From NCBI RefSeq assembly GCF_009296025.1, contig NZ_CP045178.1, positions 868,001 to 932,000 on the forward strand: 64,000 bases of DNA. Reading direction: 5' to 3'. The stretch comes from Streptomyces tsukubensis (lineage in GTDB: Bacteria; Actinomycetota; Actinomycetes; Streptomycetales; Streptomycetaceae). The first letter of the stretch is position 1. Every line of letters begins with the position of its first letter. The notes beneath the pieces are model-generated. The model made no database searches and was not told the DNA's origin. It was given only the letters and a program-made list of their open reading frames with translations. Shown piece after piece: positions 1-8,544 of the stretch. The translations under genes and the position numbers were made by a program.

Positions 1-344
1 GGGACGGCGAAGGTGGTGAACTCGACCTCGCGGGAGAGCTCGAACCGGTCGATCGCCTTGATGAGACCGATGGTGCCGACCTGCACCACGTCTTCCATGT
101 CGTCACCGCGGCTGCGGAAACGGCGCGCGGCGAAACGCACCAGCGACATGTTCATCTCGATCAGGGTGTTGCGCGCGTCCTGGTATTCGTGGGTGCCCTC
201 TTCGAGAGCGTCCATCCGGTCGAAGAACAGCTTGGTGAGTTCCCGCGCGTCCCGGGGAGCGACCTTGGAGGGCTCTGTGATCTCGGGAAGGGCAGGGGCC
301 TCGGCCCGCGCTGCTCCGGCCGTGACAGTCCTGACCGCGCCCAT
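1..344 (-). CDS. RNA polymerase sigma factor, SigB/SigF/SigG type (partial)
   Basis: This is the first ~114 residues of a group 3 sigma-70 factor; the rest lies beyond the left edge. The ATG at 344 follows a strong GGAGGA site. A ~35-residue Ala/Pro-rich leader precedes a helix reading LTKLFFDRMDALEEGTHEY, and then region 2 with LVRFAARRF, DVVQVGTIGLIKAIDRF and the start of FTTFAV. This is the core-binding and -10 recognition segment typical of Streptomyces stress and developmental sigma factors. It is divergent from an RsbW-like ATPase at 661, a usual partner for this sigma class. Partnership is inferred; the family is secure. Confidence 0.9.
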   Translation of the reverse strand, partial: MGAVRTVTAGAARAEAPALPEITEPSKVAPRDARELTKLFFDRMDALEEGTHEYQDARNTLIEMNMSLVRFAARRFRSRGDDMEDVVQVGTIGLIKAIDRFELSREVEFTTFAV

Positions 345-660
345 GTCATCCTCCTGCGTCGGGCGCGCCGCCCTCTGCGACGCGCTCCGGCCCGTCTACC
401 CCCGGCCTGGACACGTATGCGCGAGAATCTCAGATCGATGCACGGGAATGTCTCCGTTCCTCCGATCGGCCCAGCGCCGGGCCCCTGCCCGACGACTGCT
501 CCCGCCACTCACCACGTCTCCCCCGACGCACCCGCCCGCCGTCGCGGGGCCCTCCCATGACCGCCGGTCAGGTGACGTGGCCCCCCGGACGCGTAGGGCA
601 ACCGCTGACGGGCACCAGTAGGCAACGTGCGCAGCGGCGTTACCAGAGAGGTGAGCGCGT
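345..660. promoter_or_regulatory. Divergent intergenic region between sigma factor and anti-sigma-like ATPase
   Basis: This stretch of 316 bp carries the promoters of both neighbours. I see no convincing ORF, since open frames on both strands lack ribosome sites and Streptomyces codon bias. No clear -35/-10 pair or SigB-type promoter could be picked by eye. Confidence 0.4.
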
Positions 661-1083
661 GTGACAACCATTGACCGGTCCCCCGGCGGGACACCCGGCT
701 CGGCCGCGGAGGCGCGCACGGTCGCACGGGACGTACTCGTCAGCCAGGACCGCCCTGTCGACGAGAGCGTGGCGGTCGATGTGTCGCTGGTCGTGTCGGA
801 ACTGGTGACGAACGCCTTCAGGCACGGCGGAGGACTGACGGGTTTTCACACTTTCGTGCGGGACGAGGCCATCGAGATACTGGTGGACGACGCGAGTGAG
901 CGCGTCCCCGCCGAGCAGCCGCGTACGGAGCACGGCGCACCGGGAGGATATGGCTGGCCGTTGGTCCGCCGGATGGCGAGCGAAGTCTCCATCGTCCCGC
1001 TGCCGGGGGGCGGCAAACGCATCCGGGTCCTGATCCCGTTGGGCCCCTGCGCCGAGAAGGAGTCCGACACGGCCGGGGGTTGA
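661..1083 (+). CDS. RsbW/SpoIIAB-like ATP-binding protein (putative anti-sigma factor)
   Basis: A 140-residue single-domain GHKL ATPase. The N-box is VSELVTNAFRHGG (about residues 45-57), the G1 box is VDDAS, and a glycine-rich GGYGWPLVRRM lies before the C-terminal strand. There is no histidine phosphoacceptor domain, so this is a switch-protein kinase of the RsbW type rather than a sensor kinase. The GTG start is preceded by GAGAGG. Divergence from the SigB-type sigma gene suggests it sequesters that factor, but Streptomyces has dozens of such ATPases and pairing cannot be read from sequence. Confidence 0.8.
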   Translation: MTTIDRSPGGTPGSAAEARTVARDVLVSQDRPVDESVAVDVSLVVSELVTNAFRHGGGLTGFHTFVRDEAIEILVDDASERVPAEQPRTEHGAPGGYGWPLVRRMASEVSIVPLPGGGKRIRVLIPLGPCAEKESDTAGG

Positions 1084-1117
1084 GCCCGGCGGCGTACGGC
1101 GAGCGGGGATCCGGACC

Positions 1118-1621
1118 TCAGGCGGGCGGCGGCGGTCGTTCCGCGTCGGACCCGGCCGGGGGATCGGCGGGCCACTGCGTACGTCCGGCCGTGTCCAGAA
1201 GGCTCGACAGTGCGGGCATCGCCATCCGGGCCGCCGATACGAGGGTGTCGCGCTCCTCGTCGGGCAGGGCCGCCAGCAGGTTCTGGAGGCGGTCGAACCG
1301 CTTGCGCCTGCGGGCCTCGACGTCCCTGCGCCCCGCGTCGGTGATGGAGACCAGCACGGCGCGGCCGTCGTCCGGGCAGCGCACCCGCGTCACGAGACCG
1401 AGCCGTTCGAGGCGTTGGACGAGTTGGGTCATGGAGGGCTGGGAGACGCCCTCCTCGGTCGCGAGGACGGTCAGCCTGGTGGGTCCGCAGCGGCTGAGCC
1501 TGCCCAGCGTCAGTGCGGTGGTGAAGCTGATGTCGCGGACAGTGAGGTGACGGACGGAGAGCGCGGTCAGCCCTTCGAGGAGGGCCGCCACGTCATCCCA
1601 GTTCTGTCCATTCACGTCCAT
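1118..1621 (-). CDS. MarR family transcriptional regulator
   Basis: A 167-residue winged-helix regulator. The N-terminal dimerisation helix is followed by the recognition helix in GVSQPSMTQLVQRLERLGLV (about residues 76-95). The wing is RCPDDGRAVLVSITDAGRR, with the Asp-Gly-Arg hallmark of MarR proteins. The C-terminus ends in a proline-rich tail. No clear Shine-Dalgarno precedes the ATG and the upstream DNA is AT-rich, so initiation may be from a very short leader. The adjacent genes do not reveal its target. MarR proteins usually repress nearby efflux or redox genes and autoregulate. Confidence 0.88.
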   Translation of the reverse strand: MDVNGQNWDDVAALLEGLTALSVRHLTVRDISFTTALTLGRLSRCGPTRLTVLATEEGVSQPSMTQLVQRLERLGLVTRVRCPDDGRAVLVSITDAGRRDVEARRRKRFDRLQNLLAALPDEERDTLVSAARMAMPALSSLLDTAGRTQWPADPPAGSDAERPPPPA

Positions 1622-1650
1622 GAGATATATGTATCACGCACCTATATGGG
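1622..1650 (-). promoter_or_regulatory. AT-rich promoter/operator of the MarR gene
   Basis: A rare AT-rich pocket immediately upstream of the marR start holds two ATAT-containing half-sites (GATATAT and ACCTATATGG) about 10 bp apart. The layout suits an autoregulatory MarR operator overlapping a -10 region. The dyad is imperfect, so this is an inference. Confidence 0.4.
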
Positions 1651-1741
1651 GACGCCCTGCCGGAGGCCGTCAAGTGATCGGAGTCACAGTCGGGACGGGG
1701 AATAGTGGGTAAGGACCCAAGCCCCCTCGGCCGCGCCCCGG

Positions 1742-3778
1742 TCAGGTTCTGCGCCCGGCCGGGTCACCCTCGTCCCTCCGGGTCCTGCGCCTGCCGAGCA
1801 GCTCACCGAGTCCCTGCCGGGTAGCGGCGAGCACGACGCGGTCCTCGGCGCGCAGGACGTATCCCGGGTGCAGGTCCCAGACGAGTCCGGAGGAACGGTC
1901 CCCCGCCGCCTCGGCCGACAGGCTCGCCGAGAGATCGGGCAGCCGGTCGCCGGGACTCGTCGCGTCGAGGGCCACGACCCGCCAGGAACCGGGCCTGAAC
2001 GACTCGGCGACCGTACGGTCCTGCAGTTCAGGGCGCCCCTCGACCTCGACCGCCGCGAAGAGCAGCACCCGCCGTTCGACCGGTATGGCCCCCAGGATCT
2101 GGCGCCCCATCATGGCGCTGGCGAAAGCGGGGGCCGCCAGCGTCGAGACGCTGCGGCTGCGGGTGAGCCCGCGCGGGTGGGCGGCGCGCAGCGTGCGGTA
2201 GACGGCGGTGGCGAACTCGTCGTCGAAGAGCCGCAGTCCCACCCGCAGATTCGGCTTGATGGCACGCGCGTACAGGACCGCTTCGAGGTTGGTGGTGTCG
2301 ACGCTGGTCAGCGCGAGCAGGGCGCGGGCCCGCTGGATCTTCGCCGCCTCAAGCACCCCCTCGACCGTGACGTCACCGATCACCGTCGGCACCCGCAGCC
2401 TGCGGGCGAGCGGGATACCGCGCGCCTCGGGGTCCTCCTCCACGCACACCACCTGGATGTTCATCTCGTGGAGCTGGGCGAGCACCCGGCTGCCGATCTT
2501 GCCGAGGCCGAGCAGGACGACATGGCCGGAGACACCGCGCGGCGGGCGGCGCAGGACCGAGGCGCTGCGGAAGGTGCCGAGCCCTTCGAGCGCCGCGGCC
2601 ACCAGTACGGGCAGCAGCAGCAGCCCTACGAGTCCGGTGAGGAGTTGCAGGATCTGGCGGCCCGTGGTGCCCTCCACCTCGGGTTCGTTGATGGCGAAGA
2701 GGTCGAGCAACGTCATGTAGGCGGCGTGCAGCGGGGCCTCACCCGTGACGATCATCGCGGTGACCGTCAACGCGATTACGGCGGCCGCGAGACCGGCGAT
2801 GGACCAGCGCAGCCGGGGTGAGAACAGTGAGCCGAGCGGGGCTCCCCAACCGGAGAACCGGCCCGGCGGCAGGGGTTTGGCGTGCCCGACCTGTTCGAGG
2901 ACTATCGTCTCGCGCCCCGTGGCGGCCGCCACCTCGGCGTCGTCGGGCAGCAGGCTCGGTCCGTCGCCGCTGAGGTCGGAGCCTTCGGCGCCCGCCGGAT
3001 TGCTGACGGTGGCGGAGAGCAGGGCGAGCGTGGCGAGCGCGGGGGCGGCCACCCGGGTGCCGGTCTGCGGCGACCGCTCCCTCGCGCGCAGCAGGATGCC
3101 GTCGGCCCGCACCACCTTGCTCGTGCCCGCGACCGCCGTGGCGGCCAGCGCGGGAGCGGCGGTGTCCGTGTCGGACAGTACGGTGACGGTGGCGTCGGCA
3201 GAGGCGTCGAGCCCGGCGAGTTGGGCGGCCTGGTTGAGCAACTCTTCGAGGTGCTGCCCGAGTTTGCGGTTGTAGAGCCGGATCACCAGACGCAGCCCCG
3301 GGTTTATCCGGCGGGCCCGCAGGGCCGCGTGGATGTTGGTCTCGTCGTCCTCGTGGACGAGCGCGAGCGCCCGAGCCGATCCGATCCGCGCGGCGGTCAG
3401 CGCCTCGTCGTCGGGTTGCGCCGCCTGCTGCAGACGCACCTCGCCCTCGAACGCGTCGTCGCCCGACGGGTCGTCGGCCGGAGGTGTCGTACGGGTCACC
3501 GCCGAGGTCATCCTGCCCAGCAGGGCGGAGGCGCGGCTGAAGGCACGACCGGAGAAGGGCGCACCCGGCACCCGCCCCTGGTGGATGTCGGGCACGAGCA
3601 GGGTGATGCATTCCCTGTAGACCTCGGCCAGCTCAGCGGCGAGCCGCCCGGCGAGGGCGTCGTCACCGGAGACCACCATGTGCTGCTCGTAGAGAGGTTG
3701 TTGCGGCTGCGCGGGAAGGGGCGGAAGTGAGGGCAGTGAAGGCACGGGGACAGCCTGCCGCATCTTGACGCCCGACAC
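1742..3778 (-). CDS. RCK-2TM-RCK protein, CASTOR/POLLUX-like cation channel candidate
   Basis: A 678-residue protein. It has a cytoplasmic N-terminal NAD-binding-like (TrkA-N/RCK) region at about 30-260, whose first loop VSGDDALAG lacks a clean GxGxxG. A transmembrane helix follows at 324-346, then a short re-entrant-sized loop (347-373) and a second helix at 374-399. A canonical TrkA-N domain begins at about 417 with VVLLGLGKIGSR and an acidic strand end (CVEED). The C-terminal TrkA-C-like part begins near residue 560. The order RCK-TM-pore loop-TM-RCK resembles CASTOR/POLLUX channels, but no TVGYG filter is visible. It probably conducts or senses ions at the plasma membrane; specificity is unknown. 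Confidence 0.7.
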   Translation of the reverse strand: MSGVKMRQAVPVPSLPSLPPLPAQPQQPLYEQHMVVSGDDALAGRLAAELAEVYRECITLLVPDIHQGRVPGAPFSGRAFSRASALLGRMTSAVTRTTPPADDPSGDDAFEGEVRLQQAAQPDDEALTAARIGSARALALVHEDDETNIHAALRARRINPGLRLVIRLYNRKLGQHLEELLNQAAQLAGLDASADATVTVLSDTDTAAPALAATAVAGTSKVVRADGILLRARERSPQTGTRVAAPALATLALLSATVSNPAGAEGSDLSGDGPSLLPDDAEVAAATGRETIVLEQVGHAKPLPPGRFSGWGAPLGSLFSPRLRWSIAGLAAAVIALTVTAMIVTGEAPLHAAYMTLLDLFAINEPEVEGTTGRQILQLLTGLVGLLLLPVLVAAALEGLGTFRSASVLRRPPRGVSGHVVLLGLGKIGSRVLAQLHEMNIQVVCVEEDPEARGIPLARRLRVPTVIGDVTVEGVLEAAKIQRARALLALTSVDTTNLEAVLYARAIKPNLRVGLRLFDDEFATAVYRTLRAAHPRGLTRSRSVSTLAAPAFASAMMGRQILGAIPVERRVLLFAAVEVEGRPELQDRTVAESFRPGSWRVVALDATSPGDRLPDLSASLSAEAAGDRSSGLVWDLHPGYVLRAEDRVVLAATRQGLGELLGRRRTRRDEGDPAGRRT

Positions 3779-3892
3779 CGCCCCGAGGTGTGACCCTCCT
3801 GTGCGGTGCGGGGGTCGATGTGGTGTCTTCCTGACAGTCCGGGGGGCGAGGCGACCTCTGCGGTTTCGGGCGGAAGGTCCGGTGATGTCCGG

Positions 3893-4645
3893 TCACCCGA
3901 GGAGAAGTTGCAGCCCTCCGAGTACGGTCGCCCCGATCACCAGTCGTTCGAAGCGCCGCTGGTCGATACGGTTCACGCAGGCCCTTCCGATGAGGGCGCC
4001 CGGGATCACGAAGAGGGCGAGGCCCGCGTCGAGCAGCAGGGACCGTCCGTCGATGAGGCCGAGGCCGACGCTGAAGGGCACCTTCGAGGCGTTCACGATG
4101 AGGAAGAACCAGGCGGAGGTGCCCAGGAATCCGAGTTTCCTGAAGCCGGCGGAGAGCAGATAGAGCGACATCACCGGGCCGCCCGCGTTGGCCACCATGG
4201 TGGTGAACCCGCCGAGCACCCCGTACGAGCGTGCTTTGGTCCTGCCGCCGCGGCCCACCACTTCGGGCTTCTCCTCGGCCGCCGTCCTTCTGCGCCACAT
4301 CGTGACCCCGGCCATCAGCAGCAGGATCGCACCGATGGAGAGCCGTACGGCGGCGTCGTCCGCCCACGTCATGAAGACCGTGCCGGCGACCACTCCCACA
4401 GCCACGGCGGGAAAGAGCCGCCACAGGGTCGGCCAGTGGGCGTGGCGCCGATAGGTGAGGACGGCGAGCACGTCGCCGACGAGGAGGACGGGCAGGAGGA
4501 CGCCGGTCGACTCCCTGGCCGGGAGTACGGCGGCGAAGACCGCGAGCGAGACGGTGTTGGCGCCGCTCACGGCGGTCTTCGAGAAGCCGACCAGCGTCGC
4601 CGCTGCCGCGAGGGCGGCCAGTGCCCAGATAGGTGTGGTGTCCAT
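3893..4645 (-). CDS. TauE/SafE family sulfite/anion exporter-like permease
   Basis: A ~250-residue polytopic membrane protein with about seven to eight hydrophobic helices. It carries the family features: an N-terminal GFSKTAVSGAN segment and an internal repeat with VANAGGPVMSLYLLSAG. TauE/SafE proteins export sulfite, sulfoacetate or other organic anions. The ATG at 4645 begins directly before the first helix and is preferred; a GTG at 4669 would add eight residues without a better ribosome site. It lies in the same direction as the RCK gene but 114 bp apart, so a shared transcript is uncertain. Confidence 0.82.
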   Translation of the reverse strand: MDTTPIWALAALAAAATLVGFSKTAVSGANTVSLAVFAAVLPARESTGVLLPVLLVGDVLAVLTYRRHAHWPTLWRLFPAVAVGVVAGTVFMTWADDAAVRLSIGAILLLMAGVTMWRRRTAAEEKPEVVGRGGRTKARSYGVLGGFTTMVANAGGPVMSLYLLSAGFRKLGFLGTSAWFFLIVNASKVPFSVGLGLIDGRSLLLDAGLALFVIPGALIGRACVNRIDQRRFERLVIGATVLGGLQLLLG

Positions 4646-4707
4646 GCCGGGAACCGATGGTAGGCCCACGCGTCCGCGCCGTCACCGGGCCCCGTCTCTC
4701 TCCTGTC

Positions 4708-4935
4708 GGCCGGTCGGCGCGTTCGCCGGGTTCCCCATTCTCCCGCCGCCGGTCGCCGCGTTCACCGGGTTCCCACCCCAACCGTGGGCCGGGCGCCGCG
4801 TTCGCCGAGTTCCCACCCCAACCGCGGGCCGTGCGCCGCGTTCGCCGGGCCCGCGCCACTCCCGCGGGCCGGTCGGCGCGTTCGCCCGGGTTCCCACTTC
4901 TCCCGCCGCGGGGGCTCCGCGTTCGGCCACCGCGT
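4708..4935. repeat. Degenerate 40-bp tandem repeat, about six copies
   Basis: The core GCGTTCGCCGGGTTCCCAC recurs with its GTTC at 4721, 4760, 4800, 4840, 4880 and 4921, a spacing of 39-41 bp. Copies differ at several positions, mainly in the C-rich second half. The array fills the 304-bp gap between the permease start and the reductase stop and leaves all frames open, which creates spurious ORFs on both strands. No gene is supported here. Confidence 0.8.
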
Positions 4936-4973
4936 TCCCCCTCGGTTCCGGACTCGGCGCCCCTGCGGCGGGT

Positions 4974-5960
4974 TCAGGCGTTGACGTCGACGATCGTGCG
5001 GCCCCGCACCTGGCCCTCAAGGATCTTCCCCGCCACCTCCACGACCGAGTCGAGGCCGATGACGGTGACCATCTCCGCGAGCTTGGCCGCGTCCAGTTCC
5101 TCGGCGAGACGCTCGTACGCCCGGATCCGGCGCTCCATGGGCGCGTGGACCGAATCAATGCCCGCCAGGGTGACACCGCGCAGGATGAAGGGGGCGACGG
5201 TGCCCGGCAGGTCCATCCCCTGCGCGAGCCCGCAGGAGGTGACCGTGCCGCCGTAACGGGTGGCGGCGAGGACATTGACCAGGGTGTGGCTGCCGACGCT
5301 GTCGACGGCGGCGGCCCACCGCTCCCGCGCCAGCGGCTTGCCGGGCGACGAGAGTTCCGCGCGGTCGATGATCTCGGCGGCGCCGAGTCCGCGCAGGTAG
5401 TCGGCCTCCGACTGGCGCCCGGTGGAGGCGATCACGTGGTGGCCCTGCCGGGCGAGCAGGGTGATCGCGACCGAGCCGACCCCGCCGGCCGCCCCGGTGA
5501 CGAGGACCTCGCCGCTGTCCTTGGTCACCCCCGCGTCCTCCAGGGCCAGCACGCTGAGCATGGCCGTGTATCCGGCGGTGCCGATGGCCGCCGCCTCGCG
5601 GGTGGTCAGCCCCTGGGGCAGTCGCACCAGCAGGTCACCGTCGACCCTGGCCTTCTGCGCGAAGCCGCCGTCGTACTTCTCGCCGAACCCCCAGCCGTTG
5701 AGGACCACCCTGTCGCCGGGTGCGAAGTCCGGGTGGTCCGAGGCGTCCACCGTGCCGGCGAAGTCGATACCCGGGGTGAGCGGGAACGACTTGACGATGT
5801 GGCCCCCGCCGATCGCGAGGCCGTCCTTGTAGTTGACGGTCGAGTACTCGACGGAGACGGTGACGTTCCCGTCCGCCAGGGCGCTCTCGTCCACGGTCTC
5901 GATCCCCGCGTGCTGCTGGCCCTGCTCGTCCTTGGTGACCCGGATGGCGCGGAACGGCAT
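4974..5960 (-). CDS. AcuI/YhdH-type NADPH-dependent acryloyl-CoA (quinone) reductase
   Basis: A zinc-free MDR-superfamily reductase of 328 residues, the usual length for the AcuI/YhdH/YhfP group. Its N-terminus MPFRAIRVTKDEQG leads to the signature STVNYKDGLAIGG. The Rossmann loop is VLVTGAAGGVGSVAI, and the C-terminal block VEVAGKILEGQVRGRTIVDV is characteristic. Characterised AcuI enzymes reduce toxic acrylyl-CoA to propionyl-CoA with NADPH. That activity is inferred here by family resemblance. The gene is probably monocistronic, with a GGAGAG site before the ATG. Confidence 0.88.
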   Translation of the reverse strand: MPFRAIRVTKDEQGQQHAGIETVDESALADGNVTVSVEYSTVNYKDGLAIGGGHIVKSFPLTPGIDFAGTVDASDHPDFAPGDRVVLNGWGFGEKYDGGFAQKARVDGDLLVRLPQGLTTREAAAIGTAGYTAMLSVLALEDAGVTKDSGEVLVTGAAGGVGSVAITLLARQGHHVIASTGRQSEADYLRGLGAAEIIDRAELSSPGKPLARERWAAAVDSVGSHTLVNVLAATRYGGTVTSCGLAQGMDLPGTVAPFILRGVTLAGIDSVHAPMERRIRAYERLAEELDAAKLAEMVTVIGLDSVVEVAGKILEGQVRGRTIVDVNA

Positions 5961-6087
5961 GTGTCGTCTCTCCTCTGTGGGCGCGGGCCGTCCGGTCGTG
6001 CCGGACAGCGGGCTGGCTCGTCCTCTTCCCGCCAGTCTCCCTCTCCGAAGATCGCTCCGCCCATGGCACGCTCGCCCGCGGGCGCGT

Positions 6088-6897
6088 TCACGGTTCGATC
6101 AGTCCGGCTCTGATCGCGTATCGGGTGAGTTCCAGCCGGTCCTTGAGACCGAGCTTATGGAGCATGTTGGCGCGGTGGCGCTCCACCGTCTTGACGCTGA
6201 TCACGAGAAGTCCCGCGATCTCCTTGGAGGAGTGGCCCTCCGCCACGAGCTTCAGGATCTCCTCCTCCCTGTGGGTGATGGCGCGCTCGGGGAGACCGGC
6301 CTCGCCGCGCCCGGCCCGGTCCAGGTAGTTGCGGATGAGGGCACCGGCCGCGCCCGGATAGAGGAAGGGTTCGTCACGCATGGCCGCCCTGCACGCTTCC
6401 AGCAGGTCCCTGTCGGCCAGGGACTTGAGCACGTAGCCGCTGGCCCCGGCCTTCAGCGCCTCGAAGAAGAATTCCTCGTTGTCGTACATGGTGAGCATCA
6501 GGACGCGGGTCTCAGGAGTGACGCGGGAGAGTTCACGCGCAGCCTGGAGCCCGGTCATACGGGGCATGGCGATGTCGAGGACCGCCAGGTCGGGGCGGTG
6601 GGCGCGGGCCTGTTCCACCGCGTCCGCGCCGTCGCCCGCCTCGGCGACGACGGTGAGGTCGGGTTCGCCGTCGAGGATGAGCCGCACCCCGCGGCGGACC
6701 AGGGCATGGTCGTCGGCGAGAAGGATGCGGGTGGGTTCCGTCTCCGTACGCCGCTCGGCGCCGGGAAGGGAGCCGTGGGCGCCGGTGCCCGCGCCGATGC
6801 CTGTACTGGCGCCGGTGCCCGTACGGGTGCCGGTGCCCGCGCCGGTCCCCGGAAGGGCTTCATGGAGGCCGGGGCCGGGGCTGTCCTGCGCCGTCAC
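6088..6897 (-). CDS. NarL/FixJ-type response regulator
   Basis: From the GTG at 6897 the protein has 269 residues. It starts 8 nt after the kinase stop codon, with a GGAG overlapping the kinase end. Residues 12-50 are a low-complexity Gly/Thr/Ala linker, unusual ahead of a receiver. The receiver runs from about 56 to 175, with the acidic pair D62-D63 and phospho-acceptor D108 in VLDIAMPRM. The C-terminus holds a LuxR helix-turn-helix (ITHREEEILKLVAEG, SSKEIAGLL, VKTVERHRANM). An alternative start at 6942 would overlap the kinase gene. It should act with the adjacent kinase; the stimulus is unknown. Confidence 0.9.
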   Translation of the reverse strand: MTAQDSPGPGLHEALPGTGAGTGTRTGTGASTGIGAGTGAHGSLPGAERRTETEPTRILLADDHALVRRGVRLILDGEPDLTVVAEAGDGADAVEQARAHRPDLAVLDIAMPRMTGLQAARELSRVTPETRVLMLTMYDNEEFFFEALKAGASGYVLKSLADRDLLEACRAAMRDEPFLYPGAAGALIRNYLDRAGRGEAGLPERAITHREEEILKLVAEGHSSKEIAGLLVISVKTVERHRANMLHKLGLKDRLELTRYAIRAGLIEP

Positions 6898-6904
6898 GTG
6901 CGGC

Positions 6905-7903
6905 TCACGCTCCTTCGGTGGTACGTACGGTCTCGCCGTCACGGGCGGCGCTCTCGTCGGCCCGCGCCACGGGGACCCGCAGCCGGACCTCCGTACCGCC
7001 GCCGGTGGCCCGGCCGACGGTGAGTTCCGCGCCGATCAGCAGCGCCCGCTCGCGCATGCCCCGCAGCCCCGCTCCCTCCCCGGCGCCCCGCAGCCCGTCG
7101 CCGTCGTCGCGCACGACCAGCTCCACGCCCCGGGGAACGCGCAGCAGCCGCAGGTCGAGGCGGGTCGCCCCGGCGTGCCTGACGGTGTTGGTGACGGCTT
7201 CCTGCGCCACCCGGTAGATCACCAGCTCGACCTCGTCGCCGAGCCGGGGCAGGCCGGGCTCCAGCTCGCGGGTCAGCCGCAGGCCGCTGCCCGCGGGTGT
7301 CTCTGAGGCGAGTGAGGCGAGGGCGCTGGTGAGGCCGAGTTCCGCGAGGACGCCGGGGCGCAGCCTGCGGGCGATCCGCCGGATCTCGTCCAGGCCGTCC
7401 CTGGTGGTCTCCTGCACCTGGCGCAGGCGCTCCGCGATGTCCGGAGGCGACTGGCCCGCGACGCTCTTGAGTTCAAGAAGTACGGCGGTGAGCGTCTGGC
7501 CGACCTCGTCGTGCAGTTCCTGGGCGACCCGTTTGCGTTCGCCCTCCTGCGCGGAGAGGGCTCGCGCGCTGCTGGTGGCCCGCTCCGTCTCCAGCCGGTC
7601 GAGCATGGCGTTGAAGGCGGTGATGAGGCCGGCGACCTCACCGTGACCGGCGACGGTGGGGCGGCGCCCCGGTCGCAGGAGGTCGGCGGTACTCATGGCG
7701 CGGTTGAGCCGTTCCAGCGGCGCGAGACCGACCCGCAGCAGCGCCGCGTTGGCACTCAGCATGGCGGCGAGCCCGACGGCCAGGATCAGCGCCTCGGTGA
7801 GCACCACGGGGGTGGAGACCGTGACGGGGCCGAGCAGCAGCAGCCCGGTGGCGGCGAGCAGCACGGCCGCGTTGAGCAGGAAAATGCGCCAGAACAAGGA
7901 CAT
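6905..7903 (-). CDS. NarL-family sensor histidine kinase (HisKA_3)
   Basis: The ATG at 7903 follows GGGAGAG and gives 332 residues; the frame stays open further upstream but lacks a ribosome site. Two transmembrane helices (about 4-25 and 33-56) enclose only a short loop. A HAMP-like linker follows, then the HisKA_3 dimerisation domain with H131 in RVAQELHDEVGQTL. The GHKL ATPase carries N-box VAQEAVTNTVRHAG (about 232-245) and G1 box RDDGDG (265-270). The tiny external loop suggests that it senses an intramembrane or cytoplasmic cue. It is co-transcribed with the response regulator at 6897. Confidence 0.92.
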   Translation of the reverse strand: MSLFWRIFLLNAAVLLAATGLLLLGPVTVSTPVVLTEALILAVGLAAMLSANAALLRVGLAPLERLNRAMSTADLLRPGRRPTVAGHGEVAGLITAFNAMLDRLETERATSSARALSAQEGERKRVAQELHDEVGQTLTAVLLELKSVAGQSPPDIAERLRQVQETTRDGLDEIRRIARRLRPGVLAELGLTSALASLASETPAGSGLRLTRELEPGLPRLGDEVELVIYRVAQEAVTNTVRHAGATRLDLRLLRVPRGVELVVRDDGDGLRGAGEGAGLRGMRERALLIGAELTVGRATGGGTEVRLRVPVARADESAARDGETVRTTEGA

Positions 7904-8544
7904 CGTGCGTCTCTCCCAAGAGCAAAGAGGCTGTCGGGGCCGGCGCCTCCGTGCCCTGTGCGCGACCTTCGCCGCGCCCCGCCGGTTCCCCGGGAGCCGC
8001 TCCCTCCCCCACCCTGTCGCACGCCGAAGGGTCCGTCCATCCGTGGCAGCACCCATATACGGGGCCCGCGATCCGGGCGCAGCGGGTCGGTGTACGCCGC
8101 GTGCGGCGGCGGGCGGCGGGCGGCGGGCGGCGGGCGATCCTGCGCGCACGATCAGTGGAGCGCGCCCACTCGGCTCGTCGACGCCGCCCGCACGTCCCGT
8201 GGACCACACCCGCACCTCCCGTGGACCACACCGGCACCTCCCGTGCACCGCACACCCGCACGTCCCGTAGTGGCCCGCGTCTGCATGTCCCGCACCCCCC
8301 GGTATGGGGCGCCGCCCCGATGGCGCGGGCGACCCCGTCGGGGAGAGGGTCGGGGTGGAAGGGCCGAGGCCGGGGCCGGGCCACGTTCCTGGGGGCCGCC
8401 CGGTGGCCGTGAAGCTCACGGAACCGCCCGCGGAGGTGTGGCCGGGCCGAGTCGGCGGAATGCCATCTATGAGCGTGTCGTCACGGTCGGCGGCCGAATG
8501 ACCCGGCTACGAGTGACCGGTGGACGACGCGGAAGGAGCGTTCG
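7904..8544. other. Repeat-rich intergenic region between divergent kinase and DUF3040 gene
   Basis: These 641 bp contain no supported gene. They hold a 7-bp CGGCGGG array (four copies, 8104-8131) and a 22-bp degenerate tandem repeat with unit CGCACCTCCCGTGGACCACA (about 8189-8280, roughly four copies). The open frames across the repeats are compositional artefacts. Both flanking promoters must lie here. Confidence 0.6.

Noticed and set aside
1..1083. Partner-switching operon with anti-anti-sigma gene
   Set aside because: No STAS-domain gene is visible, and the sigma and ATPase genes are divergent. Only a possible pair can be claimed.
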